A stretch of DNA of 64,000 bases from Medakamo hakoo. Lineage: Eukaryota; Chlorophyta; Trebouxiophyceae; Coccomyxaceae. Both the position numbers and the translations under genes were made by a program. Numbering within the stretch: position 1 is the first letter of the stretch; each line of letters starts with the position of its first letter. The notes under the pieces are model-generated. The model saw only the letters and a list, made by a program, of their open reading frames with translations, had not been told where the DNA came from and made no database searches. Where the stretch lies: contig CP089462.1 of NCBI GenBank assembly GCA_026636295.1, positions 496,001 to 560,000 on the forward strand, read 5' to 3'. Below, one piece after another: positions 47,253 through 55,543 of the stretch.

Positions 47253-48974
47253 ATGCCGGCCCTGGCTCGCGGCCAGGCGGCTGCGAGCACTCGCAATTCC
47301 GCCTGGGCGCCCGCGGGTGGGGCGGAGCGCGCGCGCGCGGCGCCGCGGGTGGGCGGACAGCGGCGCATGCAGACAGCGGCGCCCCTCAACCTGCGCCCTC
47401 CGCGCCGCCCGGCCGCGACCACTCGCGCCCCGCTCGCCCCGCTGCCGCCCACGTCCAACGGCGACGCCGACCCGGAGCTGTGGCAGGTCCTGGAACTGTG
47501 CGACGACGACGAGCTGGAAGTCATTCACGGCATCCTGTACGGTGAGGGCTCGGGCGGAGGTCTGACCCAGGCAGCGCTGTGTTTTGTTTGTTTCGGCGGG
47601 AGCGGTCGGGAGCATGGCCCCAGGGCGCGCTCGCTCCTGTCGCACCGGCGCGCCGGAAAAACGCTCATTGTGCCCAGCTCATCCCCAGCCGACTGCGCAC
47701 GTGTCCGTTTCAGGCCTGCGTGGGGTTAAAAAGGGACGGGATGCGCCTGAAGGGCCGTGGCGCGGACGGAAGCATGGACAGAGAGCAGGGGGCGCCGTCG
47801 CCGTGCGCGCGCGCTAACCTCCCAAGCCCACGCGCACACGCACGCACACACCCTCACACACGCCGTCTCGCCTGGAGGCGGCAGGGGAACGCGGGGGGCG
47901 CACACGCACACAGGCCTCCTCACAGCACACACGCGCCATCCCCCCCCTCCCCTCCCACACACGCCTCCAGGCACGTCCCTGCTCTCGCCCATCGTCAAGT
48001 CCCTGGCCGCCGACAACGAGCCGCCCGCGGCCGCACTCCGCGGCCGGGCCGCCCTCATGCGCCGCATCGACGGCCGGTTCCGTTTTTTGGCCGCGGACGC
48101 GGGCGACACCGTCGCGGGTCGCCGGCCGACGTACCGGGAAGCCCTGCTGCGCCTGCGGGACCGCCTAGGCGTGCAGTGCCCGGGCGGGCTGACGACGCCA
48201 GACTTGGAGGCGGAAATCCTGCTGCACGCCTTGGCTGAGGCGGGCGAAGCCGCGCCGCCGCCCGCTGCCGCGGCGGTGGAGGAAGGCCTGGCGCTGCGCA
48301 GCGAGGCCGGCCTGGCTGCTCCTCCGCCGCCGCCGCCGTCCCCGTCCTCGCCGCCCCCACCACCGCCCGCGGCTGGTGGAGGGGAGACGCCAGGTGAGCG
48401 CCAGGCCCGCCACGCGGCCCGGCGGACGCGCGTGGCCGCCGCCCGCGCTTTGCGCTTGCCGGGCCTGGCTGTGGACGCTGTCGCGGGCGCGCTGTCGACG
48501 GCGGCCAAGTTTGGTGGCGCGGCCGCGCTCGGACGGGCGGGCGCGGCCGCGCTGCGCCGCCTGGCCGGCTCGGCCGCGGGCCGCCGCGCCGCGCACGAAG
48601 CCGCCCTGGCGGCCCTGCACCGCGCCGCCGCCTCCTCCGCCGGCAGCGCCACCGCCGCGACGGGCGCCGCCGCCGCGCGCCGGGCGGCCGCCGTGCGCGC
48701 GGCCCAGGCGGGCGCCGCGTCCGCGGCCGCGAGGTATGGCGTCGCGCGCGGCGCGCTCGCGGCCCTGTCCGCCGCGTCGTGGGTATTCCTCGCCGCCGAC
48801 CTGGCGGTCAAGGCGGTCGGCACGGACTACGCCCGCCTGTCCCGGGCGGTGGTGGCCCTGGCCCAGGTCCGCCTCCTGAAAACGTACGGGTGGGAAAACG
48901 CGTCGGGCGGCGGCCCGGCGGCCGGCCGCGGCGGTGGGGCGGGTGGTGGCCGGCCGCCTGCGGCCAACGCATGA
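47253..48974 (+). CDS. UPF0174 (YaaW)-like protein, likely plastid
   Basis: Exons 47253-47541 and 47971-48974 join across a 429-nt intron (TACG|GTGAGG...CTCCAG) to give 430 residues. The family has bacterial YaaW and plant plastid members but no settled function. The signature spans the splice: L-W-Q-V-L-E-L-C-D-D-D-E-L-E-V-I-H-G-I-L-Y-G then T-S-L-L-S-P-I-V-K-S-L. It is followed by R-F-R-F-L-A-A-D-A-G-D-T, R-R-P-T-Y-R-E-A-L-L-R-L-R and T-P-D-L-E-A-E-I-L-L-H, as in plant homologues. A Pro-rich linker leads to an Ala/Arg-rich helical half and a hydrophobic segment (A-L-S-A-A-S-W-V-F-L-A-A-D-L) near the end. The N-terminus MPALARGQAAASTRNSA is transit-peptide-like. The intron is in frame but contains stops. 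Confidence 0.78.
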
Positions 48975-49043
48975 ATGTGGTGCGTCCCCTGTTTCTTTTT
49001 TTTTGCTTTGACCCCGCCTGTCCCCTTCCTTCTGCTGTGCGTG

Positions 49044-49098
49044 TGTAAACATAGAGAGCGAGTGAAACAAAGAAAAACGCCGTGCTTTTTCCCTTACA
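49044..49098. terminator. Facing poly(A) signal candidates of UPF0174-like gene and mtACP
   Basis: TGTAA at 49044-49048 follows the plus-strand stop by 69 bp. TTACA at 49094-49098 is TGTAA for the minus-strand ACP gene, about 54 bp past its stop. Confidence 0.45.
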
Positions 49099-49151
49099 CG
49101 CCGCCCCACCCCATCCCCATTGTTGTGTGTGCCGCCTCCTCCCCCCTCCCC

Positions 49152-49846
49152 TCACTTTGCCTGCGGGTGTGCGGCCAGGTAGCTGATGGCCTCGCCCGTC
49201 GACAGGATCTTGTCGGCCTCCGCGTCCGGGATTTCCACGCCAAACTCCTCTTCCAGGGCCATGACCAGTTCGACGGCGTCCAGGGAGTCGAGGCCCAGGT
49301 CGGAGGCGAAGGAGGCCGAGGGCGTGACCTGTGTGTGTGTGTGTGTGTTGATGGGAGGGGGCAGCAGGTTGAGAGGGGGGAGGGCGTGCGTGTTTCGTGG
49401 TGTTTTGACAGCCGCGATCGCGGGGATGGGCGCCTCTTTTGCTGTGTCGCTCCCACCCCGCAGGAGCTCATGGCCATCGCGGCCCTTGTGGGGAGGGCGG
49501 AGAGCATGGCGCATGGCGCACGCCTCTCCGGTTTGCCCCTAGACGGCCGCGGCGCTGTCAATTCTCCCATTCGCACCCGCAACAACCCCCCCCCCCGCCC
49601 CATGCCACCCGCCCACGCCCTCACCTTGGCCGGGTCCACCTTGTCAAAGTTCTTGACCACGCCCAGCACCCGCTGCGTGACCTGGTCCTTGTCCAGGTAG
49701 GTGGACGCGAGGCGGGCGAAGAAGCCGTGCGCGCCGACGGCGGACGACGACGACGCGACCGCGCCCGTGCCGGCCAGGGCGGCCGCGGGCACGGCGAACC
49801 GGGCGTGGCGCAGGACAGACTCCCGCAGAGTGCGGGCCAGGGCCAT
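49152..49846 (-). CDS. mtACP: Mitochondrial acyl carrier protein
   Basis: Exons 49625-49846 and 49152-49328 give 132 residues. Mitochondrial ACP carries acyl chains for lipoate synthesis and is a subunit of complex I (NDUFAB1). The phosphopantetheine motif [11 protein letters not shown] places the modified serine at residue 89, and [10 protein letters not shown] follows. The first exon encodes a presequence ([19 protein letters not shown]) and [25 protein letters not shown], where V-x-x-x-V-K-x-F-D-K is typical of mitochondrial rather than plastid ACP. The 296-nt intron falls between K and V-T-P. The start codon lies 158 bp from the stop of the PsbS-like gene on the same strand. Confidence 0.94.
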
Positions 49847-50004
49847 GGCTTGGTGGGTGGGTGCGTGCGTGTGTGGTTCTACGGGGGGCGAGGGCGGCTG
49901 GAGACGGAACTGAGGTATGGCAGTCGATCTCTCGCGACCTGGACCTTTCGCCCATCCATCCCTTGTCACACATCTACACACGCACGCACGCACTCTCTCA
50001 TGCG

Positions 50005-50780
50005 TCACGCCCTCCTGCCGCCGTTGCCACTGCCCTCCCCGCCACCACCGCCGCCCACCACGAACAACAACCCCACAAACAGCGAGAAGGCTTCGATCTC
50101 GCTGACCTCGCCCATGCCGGTCTCCAGTTCCAGCCACGACAGCGCGCCCTTGCCCGTGGCGACCTCGCAAATGAGTGTTGCAGCGAGCCCAAAGAAGGCC
50201 AGGCGGTACAGGAAACCACGAGCCAGGTCGGCCGGCGTCGCGGCTTTCAGTGCTGCCGCAGGCGGCGGCGTCAACGCTCCCAACAAACACCCGCCCACCA
50301 ACGCAGCGACGGGGATGTCAATCTCCCAGAGCGGGACGCCCACGGCGCCGTCCAGGGCTTGGATGGCGCCTTGACCCGTGACGCGCTCGGAGATGAGGAC
50401 GGCCTGGTGTGGAGTGTGGGAGAGGAGTGTGAGAGGCTGACAGGCTTTTTGCTAGCAGGGGGTGGGGGGAGGGGAGCGGGGGAAAAACTTACCGCGAGGG
50501 CCAACACCGCCATCTTGCCCCAGAAGTGCGAGCTTTTTTTCGCAGGCGTGGCAACGGGCAAGACAACCGGCCGTTCCACGGGCGCGGGCGGCGGCGGCGG
50601 GACCGTCTCAGACGTCAGTTCCAGGCGGGGCATGACGAGCGAGGCGTCGGCGTCGGGTGAGGGAGGCGGCGGTGGGTCGGGCGCCGCAGCATTCACGCGT
50701 GCGCCGGGCCGGGCAGGCCGCCGCGCGGCCTCCCATCGCTCTCGCCGTGGTGGAAAGCGTGGCCTCAGTCTGAGGGCCAT
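50005..50780 (-). CDS. PsbS-like four-helix thylakoid protein of the LHC superfamily
   Basis: Exons 50493-50780 and 50005-50403 join across an 89-nt GTAAGT...CACCAG intron to give 228 residues. PsbS senses lumen acidification and triggers non-photochemical quenching. The protein has two repeated units, each with an LHC-like first helix (W-G-K-M-A-V-L-A-L-A-A-V-L-I-S-E-R-V-T-G-Q-G and R-L-A-F-F-G-L-A-A-T-L-I-C-E-V-A-T-G-K-G-A-L) and a second hydrophobic helix. The two lumenal acidic sites of PsbS (Y-E-A-E-P and N-E-I-E-P) align with L-W-E-I-D-I-P and S-E-I-E-A, and L-E-T-G is kept in the second repeat. The first repeat is more divergent. The N-terminus is an Arg-rich transit peptide ending V-N-A-A followed by a Pro-rich spacer. 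The first exon ends inside helix one. It could instead be another four-helix LHC-like protein. Confidence 0.72.
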
Positions 50781-51083
50781 GGACGGTGCGCGGAGGATTG
50801 AAGGCTGGGAGGACCCACGCGGAGGGCGCGAAGGCGACGAGAGTCACGCGAGAAACGTGTGAGAGAGCGGGCTCGACCAACCTTTGCTCCATGCCATCAT
50901 TGTTACAGCCCCATGTCCGGGCGGAAGGGCGCGGGCGCCCTCCACTTTTTGTTCGTTGTTGTGCTCTCCCTCCCACTCACCCCTCAACACACCCCGGCAC
51001 TGTCCGTGCCCGCACACAAAAAAAGACGCCAAGCCACCGCTCTCTTCCCCTCCCTCCCACGCCCCCCCTCGACCGCTCATGCC
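50781..51083. other. Intergenic PsbS-like promoter / fibrillarin 3' end
   Basis: The 303 bp contain TTACA at 50903-50907, which is TGTAA on the minus strand about 180 bp after the fibrillarin stop, and an A run near 51017-51022. No extra gene is visible. Confidence 0.5.
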
Positions 51084-52537
51084 TCATTTCTTGTCTTTGG
51101 GCGGCGGCCGGAAGACGCCCACAACGACCGCGTGGTCGCGCTCGTACGGTTCGAGCGTCACCTGTTCTTTCGGTTTCAGCTGCAACTCCTGCAGTTTCTT
51201 GACTTCCCGCGCAAAGACGGCTTCGGGCGCGGCCGTCGAGTCAATGCACGACGCCTTCACGGAAATGACAAAGTGGCCGCCGTTTTTCAGGAAGGACGCG
51301 GCGTTGAGGCCCACGATGCGCGCCTGGTCGGGCTGGGCCACGTCCGCGAAGACGACGTCCACCATGGGCACGAGCATGCGGTACTTCAGCGGGTGGCGGG
51401 CGTCCTCGATGATGGGGACGACGTTCGGCCGCTTCTTGGCCATGCCGACGAGGTCGCGCCCCGACCGGTGCGAAAACTCGACGGCGTACACGACGCCCGT
51501 GGGGCCGACGATGTCCGACACGTGCGAGACGGACGTGCCGGACGCCGCGCCCAGGTACAGGACCTTGGCGCCCGGCCGGATGTGGATGTTGTCGACGCCC
51601 GCCAGGACGGCGGCCGCGAGCTTGGACCGGAAGGGGTTCCACACGCGGTATTCGACCTTGGTCGGCGCCCCGCCCTCATCGGCCGCCGGCACTTCGACGG
51701 ACACGCGCTTCTCGCCGTACACGGACTCGCCGGGCACCATGTTTTTGGTGACCAGGGCGTCCTCCTGTTGTCGTTTTTTTGTGGTGGGGACGAGGGAGGA
51801 GGGGGGCGGGTGAAAAGGTCGTGCGCGGGGCAGTGGGCGCGGGCGAGCGGCGGTGGCCAGGCCCGAGCCCCGACGGCTCCCCTCTCCCCATCTCCTCTCG
51901 CCTCCTCCGCCTCCCTCCTCACCTTGCCGCGGGCGATGAACACGCCCGCGTGGCGGTGGGCTTCGATGACGACCTTGGACCCGCCCTTCATGCCGCCGCG
52001 GCCGCCGGGCCCGCCGCGCCCGCCGCCGCGCCCGCGGCCACCGCCGCGGCCGCCCGCACCCCGGCCGCCGCCGCGCCCGCCGCCGCGGCCACCGCCAAAG
52101 CCGCCGCGCTTGGCCACGCCCGCACCACGGCCGCCAAAGCCACCACCACGACCACCACCGCCTCCACGGCCGCCACCGAAGCCGCGGCCGCCTGGTGGTG
52201 AGGGAGGGAGGGGGTGGAGGAGAGGACGTGAGAAAAGCAAGGAGCGACACAAAGAGACCGGCGGCTAGGCTGAGGGAATGCGGTGGGGTTTGCGGGCGGT
52301 GCGTGGCCTGGAAACGCCATGCCTGCCATCTCAACTGCCTGCACAGAGTCAACCAAAGAGCTGTGCACGGTTGCCAAGTGCGTCCAACCGGAATGGAGGC
52401 CGTGGCGGGCCAGGCGGGCCGCCACAACAGGCGCGAGCGGGTCTCGCATGCCTTCCTTTTTTTGCATCAAAAAATAAAAACGCACCGCCACGGCCGCCGC
52501 CGCCGCCGCGGCCACCCCCGCGAGGGGCGTACACCAT
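51084..52537 (-). CDS. FBL: Fibrillarin, box C/D snoRNP 2'-O-methyltransferase
   Basis: Exons 52486-52537, 51923-52191 and 51084-51764 give 333 residues. Fibrillarin methylates rRNA 2'-hydroxyls guided by box C/D snoRNAs in the nucleolus. A glycine/arginine-rich domain fills the first 80 residues and is split by intron 1 (GTGCGT donor). The methyltransferase begins [18 protein letters not shown], then after the second splice [20 protein letters not shown]. It includes the SAM site [17 protein letters not shown], the V-E-F-S-H-R motif, the catalytic D-V-A-Q-P-D-Q-A and [10 protein letters not shown]. All core residues are present. Glycine codon repeats make the GAR DNA highly repetitive. Confidence 0.97.
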
Positions 52538-52897
52538 GGCGCTAGTTGTGCTTTTAGTTGTGTGTTGCGGGAGGAGTGACGAGTCCGTGCGCCTGAAGGC
52601 CGTGCGCACTAGGAAAGCCGGCGTCCCTCGCTCAACGACTAGAGGTGTGTGCACAAAACCATACACGCCTCTTTCTCCCCAGTGTGCGTCCTCATGTTTC
52701 TTCTCTCGCGGTGTCGGACAACAAAAAAACTCTCCCGGTCTCTGGGCTGCATTGCTTCACTTCCACCCCTCGGGCCTGCTAACAAACCGATCTCAAAAAA
52801 TGGTACAAAAAAAACGTGCGCGCTCAAACCACGCTCACCCATAGCTGTCTAAATGAAAACAAAAAACGACTCGTACTCTCTTCTCGCCTCGCACACG
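52538..52897. other. Intergenic fibrillarin promoter / BOU 3' end
   Basis: These 360 bp are less GC-rich than the neighbours, with A/T-rich patches at 52720-52735 and 52796-52870. No gene, tRNA or repeat was recognised. Confidence 0.5.
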
Positions 52898-54438
52898 TCA
52901 TCCGCCCATGACCTTCACCGCCGCTTCATACGCGGCGAAGCACGCAGCATTGGCAGGGAAGGCGCGCACAAAGCAGGGCCCAAACCCACGCCACAGCGAG
53001 CGCACGCCGCCCTCGCGCACCAGTTCGGCCGTGCAGTGGGCGAGGGACCGGTACGTGCCGGGCGCGGCCACCTGCCACCGGGACTTGATGACGTCCGTGG
53101 GGAAGACGGCCAGCCAGAAGGAGGTGCCCGCGGCGCCGCCGGCGGCCATGAGGGCGCCCGGGCCCAGGTCGGCGGTGGAGGCCAGGCCCGCCCGGTCGGC
53201 GAGGCCGCGCTTCAGGGCTTCGTACACGGACATCATGACGGCGTTACCAGGCACTTCGCGGGCGAGGGTCTGGTGGAGTGTGTGTGTGGGAGGGTTTTGA
53301 GGTGGGGCGTGAGATGGAGACGAAGAAAAGGGGAGACTGGGAATAAAAAAAAAAACTCGGACGACCACCATGTCAATACTCACCGGCACCAGCCCGCGAG
53401 CCAGGCCACGCGGGCCGCCCTCCGTCGCCCACACGTGGCGCACGACGTCCAGGGGGCCGCGGTAGGTTGGGAGCGTGCCCGGGCGCGGCGGTGGAGGCGG
53501 TGGAGCGGCGACGACGCCGAGGGGCGCCGCGGCCGCGACGCCACCCACGCCCGCCGCGGCCGGCACCACCACCGCCGCGGCCGGCGTCCAGGCGGGGACG
53601 CGGGCCGCGGTCGCCAGGGATTGGGCGGCCGTCTGTGTGGCGCTCAACTGAGATTGCAGGCGGCACTTGATGAGCTCGGTCGGGCTGGCGACGAAGGAGA
53701 CGGCCACGCCCGCGGCACCGCCGGCGAGCGCTTGGTCGCGCAGCGTCAGCGGGCTCCCGTCCGCGTGCGCCAGGGCCCGTTCAGCCGCGCCGCGGGACGC
53801 GAACAGCACCGCATTGAAGAGCGCAACCGTGGCCAAGGGCGCGCCCATGCCCCGGTAAATGCCGCGGAGGCCCTGGTCGGCGAGGGTCTGGGGCGAGGGG
53901 GAGGGGGGGTGGGGTGGGAGGGAAGGGATCGGAAGGCGGTGGATGAGAGGGAAGGGTTTGGCGCGGCTGGCGCGAAAGAAGAGGAGGAGAGTGTGCGACA
54001 GCCCCGCGAAGCTGACGGCTCCTTCCCGCCACGCCCTCTTCTCACCTTGCGCGTCGCGTCCAGGGCCCCGTTGTAGATGGGCGGCGACGGCTGGGTCTGC
54101 AGCTTGGTCTTGATGGTGTCTGTGTTTTGTTTGTGTTTGTTTTTGGTTGGTGCGTGAGACAAGCTAGCCGGAGACATTGCAGACGGGCGTGCCAGGCGCC
54201 TGCTCGCTCTCTCCCCGAACGACCGCCCTCACCAAATGGGTGACCGACAGCTAGCTGGCAGGAGCCGGCGAATGTGCCGGCGGCAAAGTCCTGGTGAGTT
54301 TTTTGGGAGGTATTTTCCGTGAGCGGCGGGCGACGTGACGCCGAGCTGGACGCGAGGGAGAGAGGAAATGCGTCGCCCCCAAAGACGACCGAAACGCACC
54401 ACTGCCGCCGACTTTTTCTTGGGCGGCGAGTCCGCCAT
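52898..54438 (-). CDS. BOU: Mitochondrial carrier of the BOU (A BOUT DE SOUFFLE) type
   Basis: Five exons (54400-54438, 54233-54290, 54046-54119, 53384-53887, 52898-53269) give 348 residues. BOU is a mitochondrial inner-membrane carrier of plants that transports glutamate and is needed for photorespiration. Three carrier repeats are present: D-F-A-A-G-T-F-A-G, V-G-H-P-F-D-T-I-K-T-K-L-Q; then G-I-Y-R-G-M-G-A-P-L-A-T-V-A, S-P-T-E-L-I-K-C-R-L-Q; then R-E-V-P-G-N-A-V-M-M-S-V-Y-E-A-L-K, F-P-T-D-V-I-K-S-R-W-Q. The end F-P-A-N-A-A-C-F-A-A-Y-E also matches. The first P-x-D motif spans an intron. A Pro/Ala/Val-rich insert of about 50 residues lies in the second matrix loop. The 114-nt intron 4 is in frame. 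Carriers of acylcarnitine are the closest alternative. Confidence 0.9.
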
Positions 54439-54581
54439 GGTGTCGAGGACAAGCGAGAGCGGCGGGAGGGAAGGCGGAAAGGCTGGAAGGCGGGCTGGGC
54501 GGCTGTCGATGGAATGTGGCCGTACGCTCCGTAGGAGAAGTTTTTGATGTGAAAACCTAGTGTTTTTGTGTCTAGCACCGT

Positions 54582-55447
54582 CTAAACTACCGCGTCCGCG
54601 CCCAGCCCCGCCCGCCCGCCGACTCTGTACACCGCCCGTGGCGACCGCCCACCCGCCAACCCAAACTCAAACCCTCCAGGCCCCGGCACCGCCGCCAAAG
54701 CCAGCGGGCACCAGCGGCCGAGCAGGAAGGTCGGCGGCGGACCGCCACCGCCGCCACCACCACGCCCGCCCGTCCCGGCGACGACAACCAGCTTGCCCGG
54801 CCGGCCGGCCCAGTCCCCGCCCACGCCGTCGGCCAGGAGGGCCAGGGCCCGCATCAGGGCCCGGTCGGCGGACCGGCGGTCTGAGTGGGCGTCGCCGCCC
54901 TCCTCTCCAGGCGGCAGGGCCGTCAAGTCGTCGACAAGCACGGCGTCCGGCGTGGATGCAGCGGGTAAAAGGTGCAGGGACGCGCTGTAGGCTTGCACGT
55001 CGGCCAGAGAGCTGACCCACTTGATGGCCACGCGGCGCCAGGCCGGGTCGGACCGGGCGGCGGGCCCCCCACCGCCCGCCAGGAGGGGCGGCACGGCGGG
55101 CAGGGGCAAGCCGGTGGAAGCGGCGCTGTCCGCCGGGCGGGGCAGGAGCAGCACGACCTGGCCGCCGGTTGAAGCGACGGCGTGCGCGTAGTGGAAGAGG
55201 AGGGAGGTTTTGCCGCTGGAGTGTGTGGGGGCGGGATGGGCGTGAGATGGGTGGATGCCACGCCAGGGCGAAACGGACGAAAAAAAAAGCGCGCCGCTCA
55301 CCTGCCCTCCGGCCCGCTCAGCACGGCCGCCCGTGTCCCCGGTTGAAAGGGAGGTACGTCCATCAGGGCCGCTTGCACCCCGGCATCGGGGCTGGAGATG
55401 AAGTGGGCCAGGCGGAAGTCGTCGTCGCCACCGGCCGGCGGGCGCAT
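54582..55447 (-). CDS. SWSAP1-like RecA-fold ATPase (Shu-type RAD51 cofactor)
   Basis: Exons 55302-55447 and 54582-55215 join across an 86-nt GTGAGC...CTCCAG intron to give 259 residues. SWSAP1 is a small RAD51-paralogue-like ATPase that pairs with SWS1 to aid RAD51 filament assembly. The splice creates the Walker A site: exon 1 ends S-G-P-E-G, the junction codon gives Ser, and exon 2 starts G-K-T-S-L-L-F (residues 45-55). A Walker B-like segment D-A-V-L-V-D-D-L-T-A-L follows, with the layout and length of SWSAP1 (about 230 residues). The second half is Gly/Ala-rich and weakly conserved. It lies head to head with the SART3-like gene (96 bp apart). A truncated Elp6- or RadA-like ATPase is an alternative. 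Confidence 0.62.
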
Positions 55448-55543
55448 CTTTCACGTTTTTTTTCGGAGTGAGGCGACGCCCGTCACAGTGCTCTTTTTCT
55501 CGCACAGAGGCAGAGACCGCCGTCGCACCGCACATCCACCCTG
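55448..55543. promoter_or_regulatory. Compact divergent promoter SWSAP1-like/SART3-like
   Basis: Only 96 bp separate the two start codons, so the promoters must overlap. A T run is near 55457-55464. No named motif is clear. Confidence 0.45.

Noticed and set aside
51923-52191. Glycine-codon repeats in fibrillarin exon 2 as a tandem repeat or CRISPR-like array
   Set aside because: They encode the GAR domain of fibrillarin; there are no spacer-like unique segments of constant length.
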